A stretch of 64,000 nucleotides of DNA from Isosphaeraceae bacterium (GTDB lineage Bacteria > Planctomycetota > Planctomycetia > Isosphaerales > Isosphaeraceae), in contig BPJS01000001.1 of assembly GCA_026004735.1 (NCBI GenBank), positions 3,049,641 to 3,113,640 on the forward strand, in the 5' to 3' direction. Of the stretch, positions 9,504 to 18,402 are shown piece after piece. The position numbers and the translations under genes are program-made. Each line of letters opens with the position of its first letter. Position 1 is the first letter of the stretch. The notes under the pieces are model-generated. The model ran no database searches. It was not told the DNA's origin and worked only from the letters and a program-made list of their open reading frames with translations.

Positions 9504-10304
9504 TCACACTCGGCCCGGCGACGGCGGCTCCGGAGCCTCCTGACTGGTCTCGGTCCGATCCGCCTGATCTCCCACCCACCCGCTACGCTCCAGCGCCGCC
9601 CGCAGCCTGGTCAAACCACAGCCCCGCTCCAGCCGCTCCACAACCTCCCAATCGAGCCGCCGCCGCTTCCGCAACGGTTCGTCGAGCAACGGCTCGGCCC
9701 GCGTCTCCAGCCGGATCTGACCATTCAAGGCACGCCGAACCCCCGACCACGCCACCCCGTGCGCGGCCGCCCGATACAAAAACCAGTAGCCGATCAGGTT
9801 CGGACCCGGCAAAATCGCCAGCCCAACCGCCGTCACCGGCCCAATCACCGAATGAACCACCAGCCAGAACAACTGGTTCCCGGCCTGCCGCCTCAGTTCC
9901 GCCCGCCAAACCTGCCGGGCTTGCTCTCCATCCAACGCACTGGGATGCACCAGCACCACCTCGGCCACATGCCGAAGCGCCCGCAGCATCGCTTCCTCGG
10001 GCGCCTCGAACCGCCTCAGAAACGCCTCGATCCGCCGTACCACCGCCCCCGCCCCTCCCTCGGCCGCCCGCAACCGTTCCTGCCAGCGCGACCACTGCCG
10101 CTCCACCCAACCCCGCCATCCGTTGCGGCCATTCGCTTCCCCTCCTCCCGCAACCGGCTCCCCATAAATCATCAGCCGCCGCCGAGTCAACCGCAGCAAA
10201 TACACCTCCACGGCCCGACTCCCATCCCCTCGGCTCCCCTCCGCCGCCCCACGACCCCATTTATGGTATCGTAACACGATCAGGTCGGACCCCGACTGGC
10301 CCAC
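9504..10304 (-). CDS. K+/H+ exchange-related (Mit_KHE1-like) protein
   Basis: A 266-residue protein with a central pair of hydrophobic segments (about residues 138-185) of the form NQLFWLVVHSVIGPVTAVG, then LPGPNLIGYWFLYRAAAH. This helix pair with a P-N-x-x-x-Y-W-x-x-Y-R-A core resembles the family annotated as mitochondrial K+-H+ exchange-related (Mit_KHE1), which also occurs in Planctomycetes. The VEVYLLRLTRRRLMIYGE stretch near residue 32 fits the family's opening, so the real start may be an internal GTG near residue 30 rather than the GTG at 10304. The C-terminus is charged and Pro-rich. The assignment is from memory of the family pattern and needs a profile search; transport activity is not proven for the family. 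Confidence 0.5.
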   Translation of the reverse strand: MGQSGSDLIVLRYHKWGRGAAEGSRGDGSRAVEVYLLRLTRRRLMIYGEPVAGGGEANGRNGWRGWVERQWSRWQERLRAAEGGAGAVVRRIEAFLRRFEAPEEAMLRALRHVAEVVLVHPSALDGEQARQVWRAELRRQAGNQLFWLVVHSVIGPVTAVGLAILPGPNLIGYWFLYRAAAHGVAWSGVRRALNGQIRLETRAEPLLDEPLRKRRRLDWEVVERLERGCGLTRLRAALERSGWVGDQADRTETSQEAPEPPSPGRV

Positions 10305-10356
10305 GCTCGCCCAGGCCCCCGACCCCTCTCAGGCGCCCCCATTCAGGAGGACCGGC

Positions 10357-11100
10357 ATGAGCCGTGACTTCCACGAGGCCGACGAATTCTTCGTCAACCT
10401 CAGCCTCAACACCGAGATGGAACTCCCCACCGCCCGCGATACCGTGCTCCACTTCTTCGAACAAATGAAAAAAGCCTTCCCCGATCTCGCCCACTTCTTC
10501 ATCCGCGAAGGCGGCGACCTCGTCCTCGAAGGCGACAAAGACAAACCCTCCTACCGCTGGATCACCATCGAACCCCGCCGCCTCGCCGCCGGACACGTCA
10601 ACCCCCCCTCCCTCGACGACGCCTACCACCTCCACGAAACCCTCCTCGAACTGGCCCCCCACCTCCTCACCATCAGCCCCCTCGACTGCGAAGCCCTCGA
10701 CGTCACCTACGGCTTCGACCTCAACTACGCCGGCAACCACGACGAAATCGTCGCCGAGGCCCTCGGCGTCGGCCACGCCCTCGAATCCCTCATCGACCCC
10801 CCTTCCTACCGCATCCTCAACTTCGAACCCTCGATCACCCTCGCCCTCGAAGACTCCTGCCGACTCCAGTGCCGACTCTCGCTCGAAACCCGCACCTCCG
10901 CCTACCACATCCGCACCGGCGACTTCCCCGACGAGCCCATCTCCGTCCATTTCGCCGTCCGCCAGTATTGGGGCAACGGCCCCGGAATCTCCTTCCTCGA
11001 CTCGTTCCGCAACCAACGCCAGATCGGCGAACAACTGCTCGTCTCCCGCGTCGTCCCCCGCGTCATCAAGCCACTGGCGCGCGCCATCGCCTCCCGCTAA
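10357..11100 (+). CDS. conserved hypothetical protein
   Basis: A 247-residue soluble protein that I do not recognise. It starts after a strong SD (AGGAGG, 7 nt before the ATG). There is no signal peptide, membrane segment or obvious catalytic motif. The composition is acidic and regular, with an FFxNLSLN start, a central DLNYAGNHDEIVAEAL stretch near residue 125, and a basic C-terminus (VPRVIKPLARAIASR). It stands alone on the plus strand between the divergent Mit_KHE1-like gene and an aminotransferase 78 bp downstream, with which it may be co-transcribed. The coding strand is C-rich like its surroundings, so it is likely a resident gene. Confidence 0.7.
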   Translation: MSRDFHEADEFFVNLSLNTEMELPTARDTVLHFFEQMKKAFPDLAHFFIREGGDLVLEGDKDKPSYRWITIEPRRLAAGHVNPPSLDDAYHLHETLLELAPHLLTISPLDCEALDVTYGFDLNYAGNHDEIVAEALGVGHALESLIDPPSYRILNFEPSITLALEDSCRLQCRLSLETRTSAYHIRTGDFPDEPISVHFAVRQYWGNGPGISFLDSFRNQRQIGEQLLVSRVVPRVIKPLARAIASR

Positions 11101-11178
11101 AACCACCCCCCGGTCCGTTGAACCCCACGCCCACCTCCCCAACCACGGACCACCCTCCACCGACCCCCATCTCCGCCC

Positions 11179-12438
11179 ATGCCCCGCCTCAGCCGCCTCG
11201 TCGCCTCGCTCCACGCCGAAACCGCCTTCACCGTCTTGGCCGCCGCCCGCGCCCTCAAGGCCCGCGGCAAGGACATCGTCGAACTCGAAATCGGCGACAG
11301 CCCCTTCCCGAGCACCCCCGCCGCCAAGGCCGCCGGCATCGCCGCCATCGAGGCCAACCACACCGGCTACGGTCCCAGCCTCGGCCTCCCCGAATTCCGC
11401 GCCGCTGCCGCCCGCTTCGTCTCCCGAGAGTTCGGCATCCCCGCCACCCCCGATCACATCGTTGTCGCCTCCGGCGCCAAACCCTTCGAACAGTTTTTCG
11501 CCGAAGCCTTCCTCGAACCCGGCGACGGCGTCCTCATCTTCTCACCCCACTTCCCCACCTACGAACCCAACCTCGCCCGCCGTGGCGCCCGCGCCGTCCT
11601 CGAACCACTCCGGCCCGATAACCAATTCCGACCATCCCCCGAAGCCGTCGAACGCTTCCTCAAAACCGACCCCAAGCCCCGCTCCATCTGGCTCAACTCC
11701 CCCCACAACCCCACCGGCGGCGTCGCCTCCCGCGACGACCTCCACGCCATCGCCAACCTCGTCCGCGGCACCGACGTCGTCATCTTCAGCGACGAACCTT
11801 ACTGCCACATGGTCTGGACCAACTCCGGCCACCAGTCCATCCTCGCCGAACCCGACATGCTCGACCACGCCCTCGCCGCCTACACCTTCAGCAAGTCCTA
11901 CAGCATGAGCGGCTGGCGCATCGGCTTCGCCGTTGCCCACCCCCAGGTCGTCCAAGCCATCGGCACCCTCATCAATACCACCGCCTCCTGCTCTCCCCCG
12001 TTCGTCCAACTCGCTGCCCTCGCCGCCCTCGAACACGACCACACCACCCGCGACGACTACATGAATCAGTTCCGCCGCAAAGTCCAGCGCCTCGCCGACG
12101 GCCTCTCAAAAATCGACGGAATCACCGTCACCCGGCCCGCCGGCACCTTCTACGTCTTCCCCGACGTGCGCCCCATCTGCCAACGCCTCGGCCTCACCTC
12201 CCACGGCCTCGCCCTCTACCTCCTCGAAGCCGCCGACGACCATTTCGGCATCGCCTGCCTCGGCGGCGAATGCTTCGGACCAGCCGGCTCCGGCTTCCTC
12301 CGCTTCAGCTGCGCCGAGTCCGACGAACGCATCGACCAGGCCCTCGCCTTCCTCCCCGTCGCCCTCAGCCGCACCGACCGCGTCCAACGCTTCAAAGCCC
12401 TTCACCCCCACCTCACCCTCCCAACCTCCCACCCCTAA
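11179..12438 (+). CDS. class I/II PLP-dependent aminotransferase
   Basis: A 419-residue fold-type I aminotransferase of the aspartate aminotransferase superfamily. Visible active-site elements are NSPHNPTG (173-180, the cofactor-ring-contacting Asn), SDEPY (204-208, Asp binding the pyridine nitrogen and Tyr contacting O3'), the Schiff-base Lys239 in FSKSYSMSGWRIG, and the phosphate-binding Arg247 of the same block. The length is normal. It probably transfers amino groups between an amino acid and 2-oxoglutarate; substrate preference is not readable. The last 15-20 residues look like a Pro/Thr-rich extension. It follows the unknown gene at 10357 by 78 bp. Confidence 0.92.
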   Translation: MPRLSRLVASLHAETAFTVLAAARALKARGKDIVELEIGDSPFPSTPAAKAAGIAAIEANHTGYGPSLGLPEFRAAAARFVSREFGIPATPDHIVVASGAKPFEQFFAEAFLEPGDGVLIFSPHFPTYEPNLARRGARAVLEPLRPDNQFRPSPEAVERFLKTDPKPRSIWLNSPHNPTGGVASRDDLHAIANLVRGTDVVIFSDEPYCHMVWTNSGHQSILAEPDMLDHALAAYTFSKSYSMSGWRIGFAVAHPQVVQAIGTLINTTASCSPPFVQLAALAALEHDHTTRDDYMNQFRRKVQRLADGLSKIDGITVTRPAGTFYVFPDVRPICQRLGLTSHGLALYLLEAADDHFGIACLGGECFGPAGSGFLRFSCAESDERIDQALAFLPVALSRTDRVQRFKALHPHLTLPTSHP

Positions 12439-12709
12439 ACCGCCGGCCCCAACAGCCCCGCTCCGGCCCCTCGCCGCAGCGCCGCTCCCAGCGCCCCACC
12501 TCGCCTCACGCTCCGCCATCATCCCGCTCCCAGCCAGCGGCCAACGCACTCACCTGCTCTCGCCCCCGCCACCCTCCCACCGCCTCCGCCTCGTCGGGAC
12601 CAATCTCGCCATCCTGATTTCCCAAAATCGACCGATCGCCGCCCCAGCCCCGGCGATCATTCCGGGTGAAACGTCCTCTCCCCCTGGACTTACCCCGGAG
12701 CCTCCCCCC

Positions 12710-13327
12710 ATGTCCCTCTTCGACCTCTTCCCTCTCCCCCCCGACCTTGACCCGGTCTTCCTCGCCTGGCTCGAAACCCACGTCGCCGCCCTCGCTCCCC
12801 GCGACTCCTACGAGATCCTCCTCGTCGGCCGCATCGCCCAGGCTCTCGCCCGCCTCCACCGCTCCGCCCTCAACGAACCGCCCGGACCGCCCAACAACCT
12901 CTGGCTCCGCTACGAGGCCGCCGCCGATCGCCTCTATCGCCAATCCCTCTCCGCCCTGCATAAATACCGCAAGGAACACCCCGTCGAACCCCAAGACGCC
13001 ACCGAGTCAACCCCCCAGCCCGCATCCCCTCCGCACCACCCCGCCGATCTCCCTGACGCTCCCGAGCCCACGCTCCACGATTCTCCCAACCCCCTTCCCG
13101 GGTTCCCCCACCCTGACCACGCCCGCCTCAATCCCCTCGCACCGGACCCTTCCACCCCAACCGACCTCGAATCGTTCCTCAGCTTCCCCTCCGCAGCCTC
13201 CTGGTCCCCGCCCGCCCCGAGCGACGGCGCCACCCTCGATCCCAAGCCTGGCGGCCCGACCCTCGGCCGCCACAACCTCGCCCAGGAAAACGGCCGGCCC
13301 GACATCCACCATCACGACACCCCCTGA
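12710..13327 (+). CDS. hypothetical protein with disordered tail
   Basis: A 205-residue protein of unknown function. Residues 1-100 are regular and helical-looking (DLFPLPPDLDPVFLAWLE, then a block with SYEILLVGRIAQALARL and YEAAADRLYRQSLSALHKYRKEH). Residues 105-205 are Pro/Thr/Ser-rich and probably disordered. Planctomycete genomes contain many short proteins with an N-terminal half of this type followed by a variable tail, but I cannot name the family. A GGAGCC stretch precedes the ATG at weak SD distance. The coding strand is C-rich, and the gene points at the convergent FN3/zinc-ribbon gene 38 bp away. Translation is likely but not certain. Confidence 0.55.
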   Translation: MSLFDLFPLPPDLDPVFLAWLETHVAALAPRDSYEILLVGRIAQALARLHRSALNEPPGPPNNLWLRYEAAADRLYRQSLSALHKYRKEHPVEPQDATESTPQPASPPHHPADLPDAPEPTLHDSPNPLPGFPHPDHARLNPLAPDPSTPTDLESFLSFPSAASWSPPAPSDGATLDPKPGGPTLGRHNLAQENGRPDIHHHDTP

Positions 13328-13365
13328 CCCGCCCTTGGCCTCGCCGCCTCTCGGGTCCCGGCCGA

Positions 13366-15546
13366 TCAACCGCCCGACTCCTCCGGCAACAGCAGCACGG
13401 ACTCCGCCCCGCCCTCGGCAAACAGGCGAATCTTGCGGCTGGCCAGGCCCGCCGCCTCAAACTCATACCGCGCGCCGTCGCGCCCCGCCGGAAACCGCGC
13501 GACGGTCTGGCCCTCCGTCGGCCTCAACGGCAACAGCCGAGGCGCCGCCACCAACACCGTCGGACCAATCGCCGACCCCGGAGGCTCCGTCCGCAGCCGG
13601 ATCGACCATCGCTTTCCCCCCACCGACCCCACCAGCCGATACCAGACGACCACCCGCCCCGACCTGAGCGGCTCCACCCGAACCCGCGCCGTCTGACCGT
13701 CCGAGGTCCACAAACTCCCCCCCCGCCAGATCGCCGCATACGCCACCACATGCCAGGCCCGGCCCGCTTGTTCCGCCGGCAGGTCGATCGTCACCACCCC
13801 CCGCTCCTCCAGCTCCCGTCGCTCCACCGACACACACACCGCCTTCGGGTCATCCGGACCTTCCGGCCAGCGGTCCGCACACGCCGCAATCCGATATCCC
13901 GACGCCCCATCCGCCCCCAACCCCAGCCCCACCACCAGCCGGCCCGGATTGCGCCAGTCCCGCATCACCCGCAAGCCCGCCGGATCCATCAAATGGGCGT
14001 GCTCGACCACCGCGCCCACCACCGCCAGGCCCTCACCAAAGCTCACCGGCGTGTAATACCGAACCCCCGATTCCCCATTCCGCGCCGTGTCGTAGGCCCG
14101 GCCCGGCTCCACCGGATCAATCCAACGCCCCTCCACCGCCTCCAGCTCCGACACTGTCCGCCGCTCTCCCGCCACCCACACCATCGGCAACTCCCCGCAC
14201 GCAATCCGCACCCGCCCCGCCGCCGCCTCCTTCCAGGTCAACTCCACCACCCCATCCGCCCGCGAGACCGCTCGCAAATCCATCACCGGTTCCACCACAT
14301 CGCCCGGCACCGCCGTCAGCCCCACTCCCCGCGACGGCACCAACCGCCCCGCCGGTCCCCGAAACAACGCATAGATCGCATAGTGATAAACCCGACCATT
14401 CTCCAGACCCCGATCCACCGCCCCGTCCCGCCGGGCCTCAACCACCTCCCCGTCCTTCACATCCCGCACCGGTGCCCCCACGCGCCGCACCACCCGCGCC
14501 CCGACCGCCTCTGTCGGCAGCCGCCACGTCAGCTCCACCATCCCTCGGCCTGGAACCGCCTGCGCCTGCCGGACCTCATCGGTCACCACGATCGGCCCCG
14601 TCGCCACCCCCAACTGCGACCGCACCCCCTCGCGGATCGTAAACACCGCATACCCAAACGACCGGCCTGCCGGCAACGGACCATCCTCGAATTCTGGCAA
14701 GACCACGTCCGCCACAGGCGTCCCATCCTCCGCATGCCGTGGCGCCGCCCCCTCCTTCCGCACAACCCGAAACCCAACCGGCCCCAGCCCGTCCGGCGGC
14801 GGCGGCTGCCAACGCAACCGCACCCGACCCGACCGCACCTCCCCCACCAACTCCGTCGGCCCGTCCGGCGGACACCGCCGCAACCCTTCGACCGCTTCAG
14901 CCAGATCGCTCGCAATCCCCAGCGCCTGCCGATACAGCTCCCGCGCCGCCGCCGGATCGCTCTCCTGCTTCCGCCGTGCTCGAACCGTCAGCGCCTGGGC
15001 CTGCGCCAGCGCCGCCCCAACCTCGTCTTGCGCCGCCTTCAGCCGTCCATCGAGCGGCGAGGCCAGCCGCGACCATTGCTCGACTATCGCCCGCGCCGCC
15101 GTCATCCGCCGCGCCGCTCGCTCCACCGCATACGCCGCCCGCAACCGCCGAATCTCGCGGATCTGATGCTGCAGCTTCTCCACCCCCTTCCGCGCGCCCA
15201 CATGCCGCGGCGCATACCGCTGCACCTGCCGCAAATGCCCCAGCGCCTCTCGATAACGCCGCAGCCGAAACGCATGCTGCGCCGCCTCAAAGTGAAACCG
15301 CATCGGCTCCGCGTCGCACTGCCGAAACCCACATCGGCAGCGCGGCTCATCCACCCACATCCGATGCTGACACACCGGGCACACCCACCGCAGCACTCCC
15401 CGACAGTGCCGGCATTGCCCACCACCGTGGATCTCGGCCCACGAATACTCGGTCAAGCCCCCACACACGCGACACCGCAGCCAACGCCGCCGCGGATCAT
15501 GCGGCGGCAACCCTCCTGCCGGTATCTCGATCGCCACCCCCCTCAC
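13366..15546 (-). CDS. zinc-ribbon / TPR-like / fibronectin type III multidomain protein
   Basis: A 726-residue protein with three parts. Residues 20-75 hold a cluster of Cys pairs (CRVCGG, CRHCRG, CPVCQH, CRCGF) that should bind one or two zinc ions. Residues 80-220 are Arg/Ala-rich and helical with TPR-like spacing (HAFRLRRYREALGHLRQVQRYAP). From about 225 onward there are several FN3-like beta domains, recognisable by repeated VELTWR/VRLRWQPP strands and YAVFTIREG or YAIYALFRG strands. There is no signal peptide or membrane helix, so it is probably cytoplasmic. It begins inside the last 50 bp of the J-like gene and belongs to a six-gene minus-strand run. The function is unknown. Confidence 0.7.
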   Translation of the reverse strand: MRGVAIEIPAGGLPPHDPRRRWLRCRVCGGLTEYSWAEIHGGGQCRHCRGVLRWVCPVCQHRMWVDEPRCRCGFRQCDAEPMRFHFEAAQHAFRLRRYREALGHLRQVQRYAPRHVGARKGVEKLQHQIREIRRLRAAYAVERAARRMTAARAIVEQWSRLASPLDGRLKAAQDEVGAALAQAQALTVRARRKQESDPAAARELYRQALGIASDLAEAVEGLRRCPPDGPTELVGEVRSGRVRLRWQPPPPDGLGPVGFRVVRKEGAAPRHAEDGTPVADVVLPEFEDGPLPAGRSFGYAVFTIREGVRSQLGVATGPIVVTDEVRQAQAVPGRGMVELTWRLPTEAVGARVVRRVGAPVRDVKDGEVVEARRDGAVDRGLENGRVYHYAIYALFRGPAGRLVPSRGVGLTAVPGDVVEPVMDLRAVSRADGVVELTWKEAAAGRVRIACGELPMVWVAGERRTVSELEAVEGRWIDPVEPGRAYDTARNGESGVRYYTPVSFGEGLAVVGAVVEHAHLMDPAGLRVMRDWRNPGRLVVGLGLGADGASGYRIAACADRWPEGPDDPKAVCVSVERRELEERGVVTIDLPAEQAGRAWHVVAYAAIWRGGSLWTSDGQTARVRVEPLRSGRVVVWYRLVGSVGGKRWSIRLRTEPPGSAIGPTVLVAAPRLLPLRPTEGQTVARFPAGRDGARYEFEAAGLASRKIRLFAEGGAESVLLLPEESGG

Positions 15547-16390
15547 GCCGGCACGCCGCTCGCAGCCGACGCTCCGCCCGCTCCGGCGGAATCCCCAACC
15601 CAGCCGCCTCCTGAATCAACGCCTCCCGCGTGTTCGGATCCAGCCGCGTCAGGCCCCGCAGCACAAAGCCCAGCGTCTGCTCATACCGCTCCAACCGCTC
15701 CGCCTCACGCCCCCGATCATACCAGGCCCGCGCCTCCCGCGTCCCCAAATGAACCTGCGCAAGCGCCAACGCCTCCGCCCAGGCCGCCGCGTGCGTCCCA
15801 TCCAGCGCCACCCCCTCCCGCAACGCCGCCTCCAACCGCGCCGCCACTTCCTCGCCCGGCGCGTCCTCACTCAAATCCAGCAAATCGTACAAATCTCGCC
15901 GCCCCAACACCTCCAACACCCGGCCAATCCGCTCCCGCTCCCCTCTGTCCAGTCCCCCCGGCTCGTCCTCCTCCACGTCTTGCGGCGGCTCCGGCCACGG
16001 CGGATACGGCTCCATCAGCCGGTCCAGCTCCTCCCGGCCAATCCCCCGACGTTCCGCCTCCTCCGCCAGAATCTGACGATCCCTCACCCCCAGGCCGCCC
16101 TTGGCCGCCCGCAACCCCACCAGCCTCTCCATCGCCGCCCATTCCGCTTCCCGGCGACCCCGCCCCGCCCGCCGGCGCTCCGCGTCATACGCCGCCCGGT
16201 CCGCCTCGCTCCCCAACAACCATCGCCGGATCACCGGAATCTGCGCCAAATATCCCCGATACCGATCCCCCAGTCCCGCCTCCCGCGCTCGCTCGGCCCA
16301 CTCCGCCTGACGCCGCGCCAGCGCATCCTCGATCCGCGCACGGTCCGCGTCCGGTCCGATTCCCAGCAACTCGTAATAATCGTCCATCAT
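15497..16390 (-). CDS. J-domain-like protein lacking HPD
   Basis: A 297-residue protein beginning MMDDYYELLGIGPDADRAR, the typical start of a J domain (helix I), but the HPD motif that stimulates DnaK ATPase is absent. A second similar block (RRDLYDLLDLSEDAPGEEVA, near residue 175) suggests two degenerate J-like modules separated by a Glu-rich linker. The start at 16390 is chosen because GGGGGAAC precedes it. It overlaps the FN3/zinc-ribbon gene by 50 bp at its 3' end, so the products are probably coordinated. Without HPD a classical Hsp40 role is unlikely; a scaffold built from J-like repeats is the more plausible reading. Confidence 0.65.
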   Translation of the reverse strand: MMDDYYELLGIGPDADRARIEDALARRQAEWAERAREAGLGDRYRGYLAQIPVIRRWLLGSEADRAAYDAERRRAGRGRREAEWAAMERLVGLRAAKGGLGVRDRQILAEEAERRGIGREELDRLMEPYPPWPEPPQDVEEDEPGGLDRGERERIGRVLEVLGRRDLYDLLDLSEDAPGEEVAARLEAALREGVALDGTHAAAWAEALALAQVHLGTREARAWYDRGREAERLERYEQTLGFVLRGLTRLDPNTREALIQEAAGLGIPPERAERRLRAACRREGGGDRDTGRRVAAA

Positions 16391-16410
16391 CCCGGTCCGT
16401 TCCCCCGATC

Positions 16411-16866
16411 CTATTCTGGGAGACGATCCGGGCACCGTCCAATCCCAACACGAGCCGCGCGGATGCGCTCGGCCACCACCTCATCCCCGTAACGATTCGA
16501 CCCAGCCGGCAACGCCACCGACAAAACCCCATCCCCAACCGGCACCGCCACCGACCGTTCCGCCCCAAACGCCCGCAGCCAATACCCCGAACCAACCTCC
16601 GGCGGCAACTCAGCAGCCCGCGCCACCACCACTCGCCCCTCCCGCACCGCTCGAACAATTGAAAGCTCCTCCCGCGTCAGCCCCACCACAGCCGTCGCCG
16701 CCTCAAACCCCTCGCGCACCTCCTTCGCCAAATCGTCCGCACCCAGAAACGCCACCAGCCGCAGCGCATCGCCCTCGATCCGCCACAGTCCGGCCGCCCG
16801 ACCACCCAGCTCGGCAATCAGACGTTCGAGCCAAACGGCTGCTCGGTCCGCTTCCGTCACGGTCAC
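16411..16866 (-). CDS. GAF-like domain protein
   Basis: A 151-residue soluble protein. The GTG start at 16866 is chosen because it forms a 4-bp GTGA overlap with the stop of the preceding gene and has CAGGAG just upstream. The sequence alternates helices and strands (AAGLWRIEGDALRLVAFLGADDL, then VVARAAELPPEVGSGYW, then RSVAVPVGDGVLSVALP), which is the pattern of a small GAF domain. No ligand-binding Cys or His is obvious. It lies between an exported protein gene and the J-like gene in the same operon. The GAF assignment is by pattern only. Confidence 0.5.
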   Translation of the reverse strand: MTVTEADRAAVWLERLIAELGGRAAGLWRIEGDALRLVAFLGADDLAKEVREGFEAATAVVGLTREELSIVRAVREGRVVVARAAELPPEVGSGYWLRAFGAERSVAVPVGDGVLSVALPAGSNRYGDEVVAERIRAARVGIGRCPDRLPE

Positions 16867-17375
16867 TCCTGAACCAAGTCGAGCACGGACACCAGGCGGT
16901 CGGCCTCCTCGACAGAGCCGCCGATCGCCTGGATCCGATAAACATTCTTGCGGCCAAAGATCGTCACCCACCGGATAAAACGCCGCGCTCCGGTCGGATC
17001 GTCGGCCGCCAGACGATACGAAACACGCTCGCCTATCGGCCCACCGAGCTTCGGCCGTTCGGTCTCGGGCCGCTCAAGCCGAGCCCGATCCAGCGCCTCC
17101 AGCATTCCGTTCCTATAGCCCGCCACGGCGGCCGCCTTCTCGGCCTCGGTCGTCACAACCTGGCCCTCGACCGTCCGTACCACCCGCGTCGGCCCGCCCT
17201 CCCAGGCGCAGAGGTCCGCTCGAAACCGAACCCCCCGAAGTTCGCCTTCCTGGGCCGCCAACCAACGACAGACCCGCGGAGTCGCAACCCGGAACAGCCC
17301 GCCCACCTCGAACGGCGGATCGACGGCCACTTGACCAGCACCGGCCACGGCCATCACCACAACCGCCGCCAACAC
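16863..17375 (-). CDS. exported hypothetical protein
   Basis: A 170-residue protein with a short signal peptide (residues 1-17, MLAAVVVMAVAGAGQVA), starting at a GTG preceded by the strong SD AAGGAGG. The mature part is mixed alpha/beta with two Cys (CRWLA near 36, CAWEGG near 55) that could form a disulfide. The C-terminal half (GRKNVYRIQAIGGSVEEADRLVSVLDLV) resembles a substrate-free lipoprotein-type domain, but I do not recognise the family. It is 12 bp from the FKBP gene and overlaps the GAF-like gene by 4 bp, so it is clearly within one operon. Confidence 0.6.
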   Translation of the reverse strand: MLAAVVVMAVAGAGQVAVDPPFEVGGLFRVATPRVCRWLAAQEGELRGVRFRADLCAWEGGPTRVVRTVEGQVVTTEAEKAAAVAGYRNGMLEALDRARLERPETERPKLGGPIGERVSYRLAADDPTGARRFIRWVTIFGRKNVYRIQAIGGSVEEADRLVSVLDLVQE

Positions 17376-17387
17376 GCCGCTCCCTCC

Positions 17388-17720
17388 TTAGCCGATCTGG
17401 AGCAACTCGACCTCAAAATGAAGCGTGGCATGGGGCGGAATCACCCCGCCAGCGCCCCGAGCGCCGTAGCCCTCCTCGGGCGGAATGATCAGCTTGCGGA
17501 TTCCCCCCACCCGCATCCCCACCAGCCCGACGTCCCAACCCCGGATCACCTGGCCCCGGCCCAGTTGAAACGCAAACGGCTGGCCCCGGTCGCGGGAACT
17601 GTCGAACCGACGGCCGTCGGCAAACGTCCCGACATAGTGCACCGAAACCCGGTCGCCGACCTGAGCGGCCGGGCCTGTCCCGACCTGGGCATCCTCGATC
17701 TGAGTCTGGAAGCCGGACAT
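17388..17720 (-). CDS. FKBP-type peptidyl-prolyl cis-trans isomerase
   Basis: A 110-residue single-domain FKBP that catalyses cis-trans isomerisation of prolyl bonds. The start at 17720 gives the canonical minimal FKBP beginning; an upstream in-frame start would add 26 non-homologous residues. Visible family blocks are [18 protein letters not shown] (about 25-42), the [21 protein letters not shown] core (45-65), and [29 protein letters not shown] at the end. The residues equivalent to Tyr26, Asp37, Phe46, Val55, Ile56 and Trp59 of human FKBP12 are all present, so it should be active. There is no signal peptide, so it is cytoplasmic. Confidence 0.93.
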   Translation of the reverse strand: MSGFQTQIEDAQVGTGPAAQVGDRVSVHYVGTFADGRRFDSSRDRGQPFAFQLGRGQVIRGWDVGLVGMRVGGIRKLIIPPEEGYGARGAGGVIPPHATLHFEVELLQIG

Positions 17721-17784
17721 GGCAAGCTCCGGGTCAGAGAAACGGGCCGTTGTCCGCCAACAGCCGATTGCCGACACCACCGCC

Positions 17785-18309
17785 TCACTGGCTCTCATCC
17801 TCGTTCTCGACGCGGAAGAGGGCGTCGTCGTTGGGGCCGCGTAGCGCCTCCGGCACCGGACGGCCCGCTAGATAGTACGTATACGCGGCGACGGCGCGAA
17901 TCTGGTCGTCGCTGAATTCGCCCTTCCACGGACTCATCGACGTCCCCGGAACTCCCCGCGCAATGACGTCGATCACCTGCTCGGGCCGGTCGCCGTGCTT
18001 CCACTGGTCGTCGCTCAGATCGCCCGGCGAAACGCCCTCGAGCGAGGCCGCGATCGGCCCATCGCCCTTCCCTCTCGGGCCGTGACACGAGATGCACCGC
18101 TGCTGGTACAGCCGATGGCCCTCCACCAGCAGCCCATCACCGGCAATCTCCGCCGGAGCCGGCCCCGGCCCGGGACGCAGCAGCACCGCCGCAATCAACG
18201 CCAGCACCACCGCCCCCCCAAACACCAGCACAAACCAACGGCCGCCTCGGTCCTCGCCACCCGCGCCGGCTTCAATCTCGGTCACGACCCAACCGCTCCT
18301 GCAACCCAC
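17785..18309 (-). CDS. membrane-anchored class I cytochrome c
   Basis: A 174-residue protein with one membrane anchor (about 25-44) and a C-terminal monohaem cytochrome c domain: haem-binding CISCH at 72-76 and a likely axial Met125 in GTSMSPW. It should be tethered to the inner membrane facing the periplasm and carry electrons. The composition fits the planctomycete c-type cytochromes that act in alternative complex III or oxidase branches, but no oxidase genes are adjacent. It is the first gene of a minus-strand run and is followed 64 bp later by the FKBP gene. The start could be a GTG a few codons downstream. Confidence 0.85.
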   Translation of the reverse strand: MGCRSGWVVTEIEAGAGGEDRGGRWFVLVFGGAVVLALIAAVLLRPGPGPAPAEIAGDGLLVEGHRLYQQRCISCHGPRGKGDGPIAASLEGVSPGDLSDDQWKHGDRPEQVIDVIARGVPGTSMSPWKGEFSDDQIRAVAAYTYYLAGRPVPEALRGPNDDALFRVENEDESQ

Positions 18310-18402
18310 CCCCGAATCGGCCCGATCGACCCATTCCGATCGGCCTGCCTCCGATCCTCTTCTATCAGAGCGACCGGCTCCGACGCGACCCCTGCCACCC
18401 CA

